Source: an uncultured Lachnospiraceae bacterium
GTDB taxonomy: Bacteria; Bacillota; Clostridia; Lachnospirales; Lachnospiraceae
Assembly (NCBI GenBank): GCA_910583895.1
Contig: CAJTYJ010000030.1
Span: 1-44,504 of the forward strand
Direction of reading: 5' to 3'
Length of the DNA: 44,504 bases
Positions 15,066 through 24,312 of the stretch are shown piece after piece; the stretch's first letter is position 1, and each line of letters opens with the position of its first letter. Under the pieces are notes generated by a model. That model had not been told where the DNA came from and did no database searches. It was given only the letters and a program-made list of their open reading frames with translations. The position numbers and the translations under genes are program-made.

Positions 15066-15094
15066 TTGACAAACATTCCAATCCTTTTTACAAT
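15066..15094 (+). promoter_or_regulatory. SigA promoter of proS-cca
   Basis: TTGACA (15066-15071), a 17-bp spacer and TACAAT (15089-15094). The leader to proS is only ~30 nt, with no room for a T-box. Confidence 0.85.
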
Positions 15095-15129
15095 CAGTTT
15101 AGAACAGTGTTAAAGGAGAAATTACAGAT

Positions 15130-16566
15130 ATGGCAAAAGACAAGAAGCTGGTGGAGGGAATTACCTCCATGGATGTGGACTTCGCCCAGTGGTATACGGA
15201 CGTGGTGAAGAAAGCAGAACTGATCGATTATACAAGTGTAAAAGGCTGCATGGTGATCAAGCCGGCAGGCTACGCCATCTGGGAGAACATCCAGAAAGAA
15301 CTGGACAGAAGATTCAAGGAGACCGGCGTAGAGAATGTATACCTTCCGATGTTTATACCGGAGAGTCTGCTGCAGAAGGAGAAGGATCATGTGGAGGGTT
15401 TTGCCCCGGAAGTGGCCTGGGTGACCCATGGCGGACTGGAGCCTTTGCAGGAGCGTCTGTGCGTGCGTCCCACTTCGGAGACGCTGTTCTGCGATTTTTA
15501 TGCCAATGAGATCCATTCCTACCGGGATCTGCCGAAGAACTACAACCAGTGGTGCTCGGTGGTGCGCTGGGAGAAGACGACAAGGCCGTTTCTGCGTTCC
15601 AGAGAATTTCTCTGGCAGGAAGGACACACGGCCCACGCCACGGCGGAAGAGGCAGAAGAGCGGACCGTTCAGATGCTGAATGTGTATGCCGATTTCTGTG
15701 AGGAAGTGCTGGCAATCCCGGTGATCAAGGGACAGAAGACCGACAAGGAAAAGTTCGCCGGTGCGGAGGCGACCTATACCATCGAGTCGCTGATGCACGA
15801 CGGCAAGGCGCTCCAGTCCGGTACCAGCCATAATTTCGGCGACGGATTCGCAAAAGCTTTCGGCATTCAGTATACAGACAAGGACAATCAGTTAAAACAC
15901 GTCCATCAGACCTCCTGGGGGATGACCACCCGTATGATCGGCGCCATCATCATGGTTCACGGAGACGATTCCGGCCTGGTGCTGCCGCCCAGGATTGCGC
16001 CTGTTCAGACGATGATCGTGCCGATTGCACAGCACAAGGAAGGCGTTCTTGACAAGGCATTTGAGCTTCGGGACCGTCTGGCGAAAACTTTCCAGGTGAA
16101 GGTGGACGACACGGACAAGAGCCCGGGATGGAAGTTTGCAGAGCAGGAAATCAAAGGCATCCCCACCCGCATCGAGATCGGCCCCAAAGACATCGAGGCA
16201 AATCAGGCGATCATCGTCCGCCGGGATACGAGAGAGAAGATCGTCGTATCGCTGGATGAACTGGAGACGAAGCTTTCTGAAGTTCTTGAGACCATGCAGA
16301 AGGATATGCTGGAGCGTGCCCGCGCACACCGGGATGCACACACCTACGATGCGCTGACCTATGAGGAATTCACGGATACTGTCAACAACAAACCCGGATT
16401 TGTAAGGGCCATGTGGTGCGGCGATCAGGCATGCGAAGACAAGATCAAGGAAGACACCACGGCCACCAGCCGCTGTATGCCTTTCGGGCAGCACTCCATC
16501 TCTGAGAAATGCGTCTGCTGCGGAAGGCCGGCGAAGAAGCTGGTCTACTGGGGAAAAGCATATTAA
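15130..16566 (+). CDS. proS: Prolyl-tRNA synthetase, archaeal/eukaryotic type
   Basis: This 478-residue class II synthetase charges tRNA-Pro. It has the compact ProS type 3 layout without the bacterial editing insertion. Class II motifs include VYLPMFIPESLL (~75-86), RPTSETLF (~116-123), WCSVVRWEKTTRPFLRSREF (motif 2, ~140-160) and QTSWGMTTRMIGA (motif 3). The anticodon-binding domain follows, and a C-terminal zinc-like region contains CGDQAC and CVCCGRPAKK, ending in Tyr. AAAGGAG precedes the ATG. cca follows after 13 bp, so the two are co-transcribed. Confidence 0.97.
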   Translation: MAKDKKLVEGITSMDVDFAQWYTDVVKKAELIDYTSVKGCMVIKPAGYAIWENIQKELDRRFKETGVENVYLPMFIPESLLQKEKDHVEGFAPEVAWVTHGGLEPLQERLCVRPTSETLFCDFYANEIHSYRDLPKNYNQWCSVVRWEKTTRPFLRSREFLWQEGHTAHATAEEAEERTVQMLNVYADFCEEVLAIPVIKGQKTDKEKFAGAEATYTIESLMHDGKALQSGTSHNFGDGFAKAFGIQYTDKDNQLKHVHQTSWGMTTRMIGAIIMVHGDDSGLVLPPRIAPVQTMIVPIAQHKEGVLDKAFELRDRLAKTFQVKVDDTDKSPGWKFAEQEIKGIPTRIEIGPKDIEANQAIIVRRDTREKIVVSLDELETKLSEVLETMQKDMLERARAHRDAHTYDALTYEEFTDTVNNKPGFVRAMWCGDQACEDKIKEDTTATSRCMPFGQHSISEKCVCCGRPAKKLVYWGKAY

Positions 16567-16579
16567 AAACGAAAAGGCC

Positions 16580-17968
16580 ATGATGCAGATACAGATTCCT
16601 GAAAAAGTAAATAAAATTATCCGCACACTCGCCGCGGCAGGGCATGAAGCCTATGCCGTCGGCGGGTGTGTTCGCGATGCAGTTCTTGGAAGAGAACCTG
16701 CGGACTGGGACATCACCACATCCGCGCTGCCCATGGAAGTCAAAGCGCTCTTTGGCAGAACCATTGACACCGGGCTGCAGCACGGGACCGTGACGGTCAT
16801 GCTGGGGCAGGAGGGCTTTGAAGTGACGACCTACCGGGTGGATGGCGAGTATGAGGACTGCCGCCATCCGAAGGAAGTGCAGTTTACCAGAAGCCTGACG
16901 GAAGACCTGAAGAGGCGGGACTTTACGATCAATGCCATGGCGTATAACGAGGAGGCCGGGCTGGTGGATGCGTTTGACGGCATCGCCGATCTGAGAAAAG
17001 GAGTGATCCGGTGTGTGGGCAGAGCAGAGGAGCGGTTTATGGAAGACGCTCTTCGGATGCTGCGTGCCATCCGGTTCAGCGCCCAGCTGGGATTTGTACT
17101 GGAAGAGAAGACAAGAGCGGCCATCACAAAGCTGTGCGGCAATCTGAAGAAGGTCAGCGCAGAACGGATTCAGGCGGAGCTTGTGAAACTTTTAACATCC
17201 CCCCATCCGGAGAAGCTTCGGGAAGCGTGGGAGAGCGGGATCACTCAGGTGGTGCTGCCGGAGTTTGACGTCTGCATGGCATGCGGGCAGAACAATCCCC
17301 ATCATATTTATTCTGTGGGAGAGCACACCCTTCATGCGCTGGAACAGACGGAGGCGGACAAAGTCCTGCGCCTGGCCGTGCTGTTTCATGATTTTGGAAA
17401 GCCGCAGGTTAAGACCACAGACGCAGAGGGGATCGATCATTTCAAAAGGCATCCGGAAGTCAGCGAAGAACTGGCGGGAAAGATCCTGCGGCGTCTGAAA
17501 TTTGACAATGAGACGACCGGACAGGTGAAAAAGCTGGTCTGGTGTCATGATTATCATCCGGCACTGACACCGGCAGGTGTGCGCCGTGCCGTGAACCGGA
17601 TCGGGGAGGAGCTGTTCCCCCTGTATCTGAAGGTGCAGCGGGCAGATATCCTGGCGCAGAATCCGGCCATGCAGGAGCCGAAGCTTCAGGCGCTTCAGGA
17701 GGTTGGGCAGCTTTATGACAGGATTCGGCAGGAAAAAGAATGCGTTACTTTAAAGCAGCTGGCAGTGAGCGGCAGGGATCTGATGGAGGCGGGGTTTGCT
17801 TCGGGTCCCGGGCTTGGGGAGATCCTGCAGTATCTTCTGGAACTGGTACTGGAGGAGCCAAAGCGAAACCGGAAAGACCGGCTTTTGCAGGAGGCGCTGC
17901 GAAGGTACAAAATCTCCGATTCTGCCAATGAAGCATTTTATGATATGGATGCAGATGACAGAATATAA
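16580..17968 (+). CDS. cca: CCA-adding tRNA nucleotidyltransferase with HD domain
   Basis: This 462-residue enzyme adds or repairs the 3'-terminal CCA of tRNAs. The head domain has GGCVRDAVLGREPADWDITT (~residues 28-47), which includes the metal-binding DxD, followed by RRDFTINAMAYN and RAIRFSAQL. An HD domain at ~240-340 carries HTLHALEQTEAD and LFHDFGKP. It starts 13 bp after proS in the same operon. The tRNAs in this window lack encoded CCA, so the enzyme must be the adding type. The C-terminus is of normal length. Confidence 0.94.
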   Translation: MMQIQIPEKVNKIIRTLAAAGHEAYAVGGCVRDAVLGREPADWDITTSALPMEVKALFGRTIDTGLQHGTVTVMLGQEGFEVTTYRVDGEYEDCRHPKEVQFTRSLTEDLKRRDFTINAMAYNEEAGLVDAFDGIADLRKGVIRCVGRAEERFMEDALRMLRAIRFSAQLGFVLEEKTRAAITKLCGNLKKVSAERIQAELVKLLTSPHPEKLREAWESGITQVVLPEFDVCMACGQNNPHHIYSVGEHTLHALEQTEADKVLRLAVLFHDFGKPQVKTTDAEGIDHFKRHPEVSEELAGKILRRLKFDNETTGQVKKLVWCHDYHPALTPAGVRRAVNRIGEELFPLYLKVQRADILAQNPAMQEPKLQALQEVGQLYDRIRQEKECVTLKQLAVSGRDLMEAGFASGPGLGEILQYLLELVLEEPKRNRKDRLLQEALRRYKISDSANEAFYDMDADDRI

Positions 17969-18051
17969 GAAAACCAGATGAAGTCCTGACGAATGATGGA
18001 CCATACAGGATGAATGGTGCTGACAGAGGTCAAAAGGCTGCTTTCTTTTAT

Positions 18052-18078
18052 TTAATAAACAAGAAAGCATGCCGATAT
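18052..18078 (+). promoter_or_regulatory. Candidate SigD/FliA promoter of the chemoreceptor gene
   Basis: GCCGATAT (18071-18078) matches 7 of 8 bases of the motility sigma -10 GCCGATAA. TTAA lies 15 bp upstream (18052-18055) against consensus TAAA. It lies about 100 bp before the chemoreceptor gene. Confidence 0.5.
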
Positions 18079-18180
18079 ATTATAAAAAATGCGGTGCGAA
18101 CAAATAAGTGCTGCAGAAGTCGGCGGCTGTATTTGCAGCAGACAGCCATTGAGAAAAGAACATAAAAGGAGACCGGAGAC

Positions 18181-19887
18181 ATGATTGGCTACATACGAAA
18201 TTTAAGAATCAGATTTAAACTTTATGTCCTTATAGGAGTTGCACTGATTGGCATGCTGATAATCGGCGGTATGTCTTTCTCTCTTATGGGCCGGATGAAT
18301 GACATGACAAGTGACATTACCACAAGCTGGCTTCCCAGTATTGATACGGCCAGAGAACTGAATGTAACGCTTTCTAATATCCGTCTGAATGAATTGGGGT
18401 ATCTTACCGCAATTTCGGATGAGGTTGAGGCGTCCAGCCTTCAGTATCTTCAGGAGGAAAAAGAAAATATGGATACCCTTCTGGCCACCTATAAAGAGTT
18501 AATTGACGAAGAAGAGAACGGTTTCTATAATAATGCAATCAACCTCTGGACACAGTACCGTAAATTAGATGAGGAAATGATTGCTCTGGTGAAAGAGGGC
18601 CGTCCGGAAGAGGCCCGGGCGATTCTGGAAGGGGAATGCGTCGACCTTTACAATTCTCTGAACAGTGATTTTCAGGACATTATCACTTATAATTCAGAAG
18701 GCAGCGATGCGGCAACCAAGGAGAGCACCTTCCTTTACCGGACTGCCACCGTCGTGATGGCGGCAGTGATCATTGCAATCATCCTTGTGGGAGTTTTCTT
18801 TTCCTTTGTGGTGGTACGCCTGATCAAGACACCGATTTCCGAAATCGAGAGCGCTGCGATCAAAATGGCAGAGGGAGATCTGGATGTGGAGATTTCCTAT
18901 ACTTCCAAGGATGAACTGGGTGTTCTGGCAGATCAGGTACGCAGACTGATCCGCAAGCTTCAGCGTATCATTGATGATGAAAACAAATTCCTCGCGAAAA
19001 TGGCAGCCGGAGATTTTACAGTGGATTCCATCTGTGAAGAGGAATATACAGGCGGCTTCCATCCGGTGCTGGTTTCTTTCCGGGGGATTGCGGAAAAGCT
19101 CAACGACACGATGCTGCAGATCAGCGAAAGCTCCGCTCAGGTTGCAAGTGGATCAGACCAGGTATCCAATGGCGCCCAGGCTCTTTCCCAGGGAGCAACC
19201 GAGCAGGCAAGTTCCGTTGAAGAGCTTGCAGCCACCATTAATGATATCTCCGAGAAGGTAAAGCAGAATGCAGACAATGCGCAGCAGGCCAATACAAAGG
19301 CAGGCAGCATCAGCGCGGAAATGAATGTGAGCAGTGATAAAATGCAGGAGATGATTCAGGCCATGGGTGATATCAGCAACTGCTCCAACGAAATCGGTAA
19401 AATTATTAAGACGATCGAAGACATTGCATTCCAGACCAACATCCTGGCTTTGAATGCTGCCGTAGAAGCAGCCCGGGCAGGAACTGCCGGAAAAGGATTT
19501 GCCGTAGTGGCTGATGAAGTCCGCAATCTGGCAAGCAAAAGTGCAGAGGCGTCTAAGAACACCGCTGTTTTGATTGAAAATTCGTTGAGGGCAGTAGAAA
19601 ACGGAACCCGGATTGCCGACGAGACGGCCCAGTCCTTGTTCCAGGCAGTCAATGGCGTAAATGAGATGGCAGGCATTATCGGACAGATTTCAGAGGCCAG
19701 CAGCGTTCAGGCAGATTCCATCTCACAGATTACCATGGGAATTGATCAGATTTCCAGTGTGGTACAGACAAACTCGGCAACTGCTGAGGAAAGTGCTGCC
19801 GCAAGCGAAGAATTATCCAGCCAGTCACAGCTTATGAAGAGCCTTGTGGGAAGATTTAAGCTGAAAGGCAGTTCAGAAATACTCTAA
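18181..19887 (+). CDS. Methyl-accepting chemotaxis protein
   Basis: This 568-residue membrane chemoreceptor has TM1 at ~13-33, a mostly helical periplasmic-type ligand domain (~35-188, 4HB-like), TM2 at ~190-214 and HAMP at ~215-268. A signalling coiled coil follows, with the hairpin tip FQTNILALNAAVEAARAG at ~417-434. Glu/Gln-rich methylation helices flank the tip. Ligand unknown. A possible SigD promoter upstream ties it to a flagellar or chemotaxis regulon. A UUCG-loop terminator follows ~110 bp after the stop. No che gene is adjacent. Confidence 0.95.
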   Translation: MIGYIRNLRIRFKLYVLIGVALIGMLIIGGMSFSLMGRMNDMTSDITTSWLPSIDTARELNVTLSNIRLNELGYLTAISDEVEASSLQYLQEEKENMDTLLATYKELIDEEENGFYNNAINLWTQYRKLDEEMIALVKEGRPEEARAILEGECVDLYNSLNSDFQDIITYNSEGSDAATKESTFLYRTATVVMAAVIIAIILVGVFFSFVVVRLIKTPISEIESAAIKMAEGDLDVEISYTSKDELGVLADQVRRLIRKLQRIIDDENKFLAKMAAGDFTVDSICEEEYTGGFHPVLVSFRGIAEKLNDTMLQISESSAQVASGSDQVSNGAQALSQGATEQASSVEELAATINDISEKVKQNADNAQQANTKAGSISAEMNVSSDKMQEMIQAMGDISNCSNEIGKIIKTIEDIAFQTNILALNAAVEAARAGTAGKGFAVVADEVRNLASKSAEASKNTAVLIENSLRAVENGTRIADETAQSLFQAVNGVNEMAGIIGQISEASSVQADSISQITMGIDQISSVVQTNSATAEESAAASEELSSQSQLMKSLVGRFKLKGSSEIL

Positions 19888-19999
19888 AAGACGGTGCTGG
19901 GCTGAGAAAGACATAGAATCCGTTTTTTCCTGCGGCGTCTGTTTTTCAGAGCGGAAGAGCGGCACCTTTTTATCATGGCCATAAAATTTTTCAGAAACC

Positions 20000-20023
20000 A
20001 GCACCCTTCGGGGTGCTATTTTT
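20000..20023 (+). terminator. Terminator with TTCG tetraloop
   Basis: AGCACCC (20000-20006) pairs with GGGTGCT (20011-20017) around TTCG, followed by five T. It ends the chemoreceptor transcript. Confidence 0.92.
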
Positions 20024-20079
20024 GATTTCTCCCACATATGTATAGAAGGTACGAGACGACCGATGCGTGGGGGGATTCT

Positions 20080-21081
20080 ATGAACGAGAGAGATTTGCAG
20101 GTATTGGAGCAGTACCCGTTTACCGTGAACGCCAGCTGGCGTACCAGGGGGGCATTTCTTCTGGATACCAGCGTGGGCAGGCGTTTGATCCGGGAATTTT
20201 CCGGAAGCACATACAAGCTCTTAAAGGAACAGGAGCTTTTGCAACACCTGAAGGACTGCGGTCATCTGGTGGACCGGATGGAGCCGGACAAGGAAGGCAG
20301 GCTCGCGACCGTGTACCGGGAATATGAGCGGTTTGTGGTGAAAGAATCCCTGGATGGAAGAGAATGTGACACCAGAAGCGAGAGCGAGATCCTGAAGGCT
20401 GCTTCTCTGCTGGCGTCCATGCATAAAGATCTGCAGGGATTCTGTGAAGTGACCGACGAGGACCGTCTGCGTCTGGCAGAGGCGGATGCGGTGGAGGAGC
20501 TTAAGCGGCATAACCGGGAACTTAGGAAAATCTATGCGTTCATCCGCAAAAAAAACCGGAAGAATGTGTTTGAGTCCGCTTATCTTTCCTGCTATCCGAA
20601 AGTCATGGAAGAGGCGGAGGCTGTGGAGCAAAGACTTGGGGCTTCCGCTTATAAAGAGTTGAGGGAGCAGGCCCTTGCCAGGGGATATTTTTGCCACGGA
20701 GAATATATTCATCACAATATCCTGGTGGCCGGCGGGCAGATGGCTGTGATCAATTTTGAAAAGTTTGCGCTGGATGTGCAGGCCAACGATCTGTACTTGT
20801 TTTTGAGAAAAATTCTTGAGAAGCAAAATTATGATTTTCATCTGGGAAGCCGGATTGTAAGCGCCTATGAACAGGTGCGGCCGCTGGATCCAAGGGAAAA
20901 AGAATACCTGAGCATCCGCATGCAGTATCCGGAAAAATTCTGGAAGCTGGCGAATTATTACTATAATACCAATAAGGCGTGGATCCCGGGAAAGCATATG
21001 GAAAAACTGGAAAAATTCCTGTCCCAGAGGGAAAAAAGAGTTTCCTTTTCCAAGGAGATATTGTATAATAACTCTAACTAA
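20080..21081 (+). CDS. CotS-like spore coat kinase-fold protein
   Basis: The 333-residue protein has the aminoglycoside phosphotransferase/choline-kinase fold of CotS-family spore coat proteins. The brace motif CHGEYIHHNILVAGGQ lies at ~215-230, with Glu replacing the usual catalytic Asp of HGD, followed by VINFEKFALDVQANDL (the DFG-like position is NFE). An earlier ATG at 20038 lacks a ribosome site. The ATG at 20080 has GGGGGA 6 nt before it. Spore coat and outer-layer assembly is the family role. The substrate is unknown, and the altered catalytic residues suggest it may be a pseudokinase. Confidence 0.82.
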   Translation: MNERDLQVLEQYPFTVNASWRTRGAFLLDTSVGRRLIREFSGSTYKLLKEQELLQHLKDCGHLVDRMEPDKEGRLATVYREYERFVVKESLDGRECDTRSESEILKAASLLASMHKDLQGFCEVTDEDRLRLAEADAVEELKRHNRELRKIYAFIRKKNRKNVFESAYLSCYPKVMEEAEAVEQRLGASAYKELREQALARGYFCHGEYIHHNILVAGGQMAVINFEKFALDVQANDLYLFLRKILEKQNYDFHLGSRIVSAYEQVRPLDPREKEYLSIRMQYPEKFWKLANYYYNTNKAWIPGKHMEKLEKFLSQREKRVSFSKEILYNNSN

Positions 21082-21111
21082 ACTACAGAATTCGGGAGGT
21101 AATTATACAAA

Positions 21112-22845
21112 ATGGACTACAAAGCAATCTATGAGGAGTGGCTTTCCAATCCCTATTTTGACGAAGCTACAAAAGCAGAACTGCGGGCAATCGCAGACGA
21201 TGACAATGAGATCAAGGAGCGCTTTTATAAGGATCTGGAGTTCGGCACGGCAGGCCTGAGAGGAATCATCGGAGCCGGTGTCAATCGGATGAACATCTAT
21301 GTGGTGCGCCGTGCAACCCAGGGCCTTGCAAATTATATCATCAAACAGGGAGGACAGGGCAAGGGCGTTGCCATTGCCTATGATTCCCGCCGGATGTCTC
21401 CGGAATTCGCAGAGGAAGCGGCGCTGACCCTGGCAGCCAACGGGATCAAGGCTTATAAGTTTGAGTCGCTGCGTCCGACGCCGGAATTGTCCTTTGCAGT
21501 CCGGGAGCTTGGCTGTGTGGCAGGCATCAATATTACGGCGAGCCATAATCCGCCCGAGTACAATGGCTATAAAGTATACTGGGAGGACGGCGCACAGTTC
21601 ACGCCGCCTCATGACAAGGGCGTGACAGCAGAAGTGCTGGCGATCACGGATCTGTCTACCGTGAAGACGACCACCAGAGAAGAAGCAGAGGCAGCCGGAA
21701 AGTATGAGATCATCGGGCAGGCCATTGATGACAAGTTCATTGGACATGTCATGGCGCAGGTGGTGAATCAGGAAGCCATCGACAAGATGCAAAAAGATAT
21801 CCGCATCGTCTATACGCCCCTTCACGGCACCGGCAACATTCCCGCAAGACGTGCGTTAAAAGAGCTGGGATTTGAGAATGTATATGTGGTAAAAGAACAG
21901 GAGCTTCCGGATGGAGAATTCCCCACCGTCAGCTATCCGAATCCCGAAGCGGCAGAGGCTTTTGCACTGGGCCTGAAGCTGGCGAAAGAGGTGGACGCAG
22001 ATCTGGTGCTGGCGACCGACCCGGATGCGGATCGTCTCGGAGTTTATGTAAAAGATACAAAGACCGGAGAATATATTCCGCTGACCGGCAATATGTCCGG
22101 CTCCCTTCTGTGCGACTATGTATTGAGCCAGAAGCAGGCGGCAGGCAAGATCCCGGCGGACGGTCAGGTGGTCAAGTCCATCGTCACCACCAACCTGGTG
22201 GACGCTGTGGCAGAAAGCTATGGATGCGAGCTGGTGGAGGTGCTGACCGGCTTTAAGTTCATCGGGCAGCAGATCTTAAAGAATGAGCATACCGGAAAAG
22301 GGACCTATCTCTTTGGTCTGGAAGAATCCTACGGCTGTCTGATCGGAACCTACGCAAGGGATAAGGACGCCATCTCCGCGACGGTTGCGCTCTGTGAGGC
22401 AGCAGCATATTATAAGACCAAAAATATGACCCTCTGGGATGCCATGCTTGCCATGTATGACAAGTACGGCTACTACAAAGATGCGGTTAAATCCATCGAG
22501 CTGAAGGGAATCGAAGGACTTGCGAAGATTCAGGAGATCTTAGAGACCTTGAGAAACAATACGCCGGAGACCATCGGTTCTTACAAAGTAGTGTCCGCAA
22601 GAGACTACAAGCTGGATACCATCAAGGATATGGCGACAGGAGAAGTGAAGCCCACCGGACTTCCGGCCTCCAATGTGCTCTACTATGATCTGAACGACGG
22701 TGCATGGCTGTGCGTGAGACCTTCCGGAACCGAACCGAAAGTGAAGTTCTACTATGGCGTGAAGGGAACCTCCCTTCCGGATGCAGAGACGAAGAGTGCG
22801 GCACTTGGTGAGGAAGTGCTGGCAATGATTAATAAGATGTTATAG
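21112..22845 (+). CDS. Phosphoglucomutase / phospho-sugar mutase
   Basis: The 577-residue alpha-D-phosphohexomutase interconverts glucose-1-P and glucose-6-P (possibly mannose phosphates). The phosphoserine loop TASHNPPEYNGYKVYW is near residues 143-158, the Mg-binding DPDADRLGV near 303-311, the sugar-binding GLEESYG near 402-408, and the phosphate-binding RPSGTEPKVKFY near the C-terminus. This is the long PgcA-type form found in Firmicutes. GGGAGG precedes the start. It probably feeds UDP-glucose and glycogen metabolism together with pgi in this window. Confidence 0.95.
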   Translation: MDYKAIYEEWLSNPYFDEATKAELRAIADDDNEIKERFYKDLEFGTAGLRGIIGAGVNRMNIYVVRRATQGLANYIIKQGGQGKGVAIAYDSRRMSPEFAEEAALTLAANGIKAYKFESLRPTPELSFAVRELGCVAGINITASHNPPEYNGYKVYWEDGAQFTPPHDKGVTAEVLAITDLSTVKTTTREEAEAAGKYEIIGQAIDDKFIGHVMAQVVNQEAIDKMQKDIRIVYTPLHGTGNIPARRALKELGFENVYVVKEQELPDGEFPTVSYPNPEAAEAFALGLKLAKEVDADLVLATDPDADRLGVYVKDTKTGEYIPLTGNMSGSLLCDYVLSQKQAAGKIPADGQVVKSIVTTNLVDAVAESYGCELVEVLTGFKFIGQQILKNEHTGKGTYLFGLEESYGCLIGTYARDKDAISATVALCEAAAYYKTKNMTLWDAMLAMYDKYGYYKDAVKSIELKGIEGLAKIQEILETLRNNTPETIGSYKVVSARDYKLDTIKDMATGEVKPTGLPASNVLYYDLNDGAWLCVRPSGTEPKVKFYYGVKGTSLPDAETKSAALGEEVLAMINKML

Positions 22846-23268
22846 GAAACAGATCGCAGACAGCGAACCAGACGCCCGCCAAGGGTGGATATTCCTTGCA
22901 GCCCCCGTCTGCACTGAGCAGGGAGATGCCGCAGGAATATTCATTCTTGGCGGACTGTGTTTTCATGGGGCTGATATCATCTGTGCCTGACTGAGTGAAA
23001 GCTGGATGGCCTCCTATTCAGGACAAGCGTTGGGAGCATTTTGATCTGATTTCATAAGATTTTTCATAAGAAAACGTCGGGCTGAGGCAGTGGTATTTTT
23101 TAAGGATGCCGCCCGGGCGCGTCAGGGGAGTACCTTAAGGTGACTGTGATGCTGGGCTGAGGGCGGAGCGTCAGCAGGGGAACACGCCTTTCCTTTTTGG
23201 AAAGAAATATATTTTTTTAAATGTCTGTGAGTGGTACGTGTCAGTACACTAGAAAAAGAGGTGGAAAG
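22846..23268. other. Intergenic region of 423 bp rich in repeats
   Basis: No gene is supported. It holds the long stem at 22874-22955, a GGTACCTTAAGG-like palindrome near 23130, GC-rich palindromes near 23110, and a GTGGTAC/GTACAC inverted pair near 23232-23250 just before mazG. AGGGGAACACGCC at about 23176 resembles the left half of the palindromic leader element. Confidence 0.45.
22874..22955 (+). repeat. Long imperfect hairpin after phosphoglucomutase
   Basis: Arms of ~28 nt (22874-22902 and 22928-22955) pair over about 22 Watson-Crick and 3 G·U positions. The sequence at 22901-22925 resembles the right half of the palindromic leader element (CCCCC..GTCTGCACTGAGCAGG). The C-to-T changes keep pairing in RNA of this strand only, hinting that it is transcribed. 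Confidence 0.65.
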
Positions 23269-23670
23269 ATGTATACGTATACGCAGTTATTGGATATTAT
23301 TGCACAGCTTCGGAGTGAGCACGGGTGTCCCTGGGACAGGGCGCAGACCCATGAGAGCATGATTCCCTGTCTTCGGGATGAATGTGAGGAAGTGGTGGAA
23401 GCCATCGGGCAGGGAGATGATGAGAATCTCTGCGAGGAGCTTGGAGATGTGCTTTTGCAGGTGCTTCTTCACGCGCAGATCGCAAAAGAGGAAGGACGGT
23501 TCACCATGGAGGATGTGGTGAACGGATTGGCGGAGAAGATGGTGCGCCGTCACCCGCATGTATTTGGGGATGAGGAGTATGGATCTTTGGAGGAAAATAA
23601 AAAGAGGTGGGAGGAAATCAAGCAAGCGGAGAGAGAATTAAAAAAACACCGCAGGGGCGTGGAAAAATAA
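23269..23670 (+). CDS. mazG: MazG nucleotide pyrophosphohydrolase domain protein
   Basis: The 133-residue protein is a single MazG domain: GCPWDRAQTHESM (~residues 18-30), the EExxE metal site LRDECEEVVEA (~35-45) and ELGDVLLQVLLHAQIA (~56-71, ExxD). It hydrolyses nucleoside triphosphates to monophosphates plus PPi. In Bacillus the positional counterpart YabN carries an extra N-terminal methylase-like domain that is absent here. The ATG at 23269 is chosen for AGAGGTGG just upstream. It heads the conserved yabN-to-ftsH gene order. Confidence 0.92.
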   Translation: MYTYTQLLDIIAQLRSEHGCPWDRAQTHESMIPCLRDECEEVVEAIGQGDDENLCEELGDVLLQVLLHAQIAKEEGRFTMEDVVNGLAEKMVRRHPHVFGDEEYGSLEENKKRWEEIKQAERELKKHRRGVEK

Positions 23671-23679
23671 GGATACGGC

Positions 23680-23708
23680 TTGACAAATAATAGGAAAAAC
23701 GGTATAAC
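23680..23708 (+). promoter_or_regulatory. Strong SigA promoter of hup-rqcP
   Basis: A perfect TTGACA (23680-23685), a 17-bp spacer and TATAAC (23703-23708), beginning just after the mazG stop. Confidence 0.88.
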
Positions 23709-23767
23709 TAATGATACATGCTTATTCACTATACAATTTTATGGAATGTTTTTAGGAGGAGATTACC

Positions 23768-24040
23768 ATGAACAAAGCGGAATTAGTTGCAGCCGTTGCA
23801 GAGAATGCGGATATTACTAAAAAAGATGCAGAAAAAGCCGTCAAGGCATTTATTGATGTTGTTACAGAAGAATTAAAGAAAGGTGAGAAAGTTCAGGTAG
23901 TTGGCTTTGGTACTTTCGAGGTGGCAGAGAGAGCGGCCAGAGAGGGAAGGAATCCCCATACAGGCGAGCCGATGCCCATCGCCGCATCCAAAGCTCCGAA
24001 GTTTAAAGCAGGAAAAGCATTAAAGGATGCCCTGAACTAG
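23768..24040 (+). CDS. hup: HU-family DNA-binding protein
   Basis: This 90-residue histone-like dimer bends and compacts DNA. It shows the canonical MNKAELV start, an alpha-helical dimer half, and the beta-arm signature GFGTFEVAERAAREGRNP (~46-63), ending AGKALKDALN. AGGAGG precedes the ATG and a near-consensus promoter lies 60 bp upstream, fitting abundant expression. It sits between mazG and rqcP, an insertion relative to the Bacillus order. rqcP starts 7 bp later and is probably on the same mRNA. Confidence 0.97.
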   Translation: MNKAELVAAVAENADITKKDAEKAVKAFIDVVTEELKKGEKVQVVGFGTFEVAERAAREGRNPHTGEPMPIAASKAPKFKAGKALKDALN

Positions 24041-24047
24041 GACAGGA

Positions 24048-24287
24048 ATGAGACTGGACAAGTTTTTGAAAGTTTCCCGGCTGATCAAGAGGCGGACAGT
24101 TGCCAACGAGGCCTGCGATGCCGGCAGGGTGCTGGTGAACGGGAAGACGGCCAAGGCTTCTTTGAACGTAAAAGAGGGGGATGTCATCGAGATACAATTT
24201 GGTACGAGGACAGTGAAAGCAGAAGTACTGAATGTACAGGATACAGTACGAAAAGAAGAAGCGAAAGAGCTTTACCGATATTTATAA
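24048..24287 (+). CDS. rqcP: S4-domain RNA-binding protein RqcP (YabO)
   Basis: The 79-residue S4 domain (MRLDKFLKVSRLIKRRTVA, then GRVLVNGKTAKAS and VKEGDVIEI) occupies the whole protein. RqcP/YabO works with RqcH on stalled 50S subunits in ribosome-associated quality control, helping poly-alanine tailing. Position between mazG and yabP matches Bacillus yabO, which supports this over the heat-shock paralogue HslR. It is translated just after hup. A terminator-like hairpin follows before yabP. Confidence 0.9.
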   Translation: MRLDKFLKVSRLIKRRTVANEACDAGRVLVNGKTAKASLNVKEGDVIEIQFGTRTVKAEVLNVQDTVRKEEAKELYRYL

Positions 24288-24312
24288 ATATAGAAAATGG
24301 CATAATTGCAGG

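Noticed and set aside
15000..15129. T-box riboswitch before proS
   Set aside because: The leader after the promoter is only ~30 nt and has no T-box core sequence or terminator stem.
20221..20997. Reverse-strand open frame opposite the cotS-like gene
   Set aside because: The + strand protein has kinase-fold motifs. The antisense frame has none.
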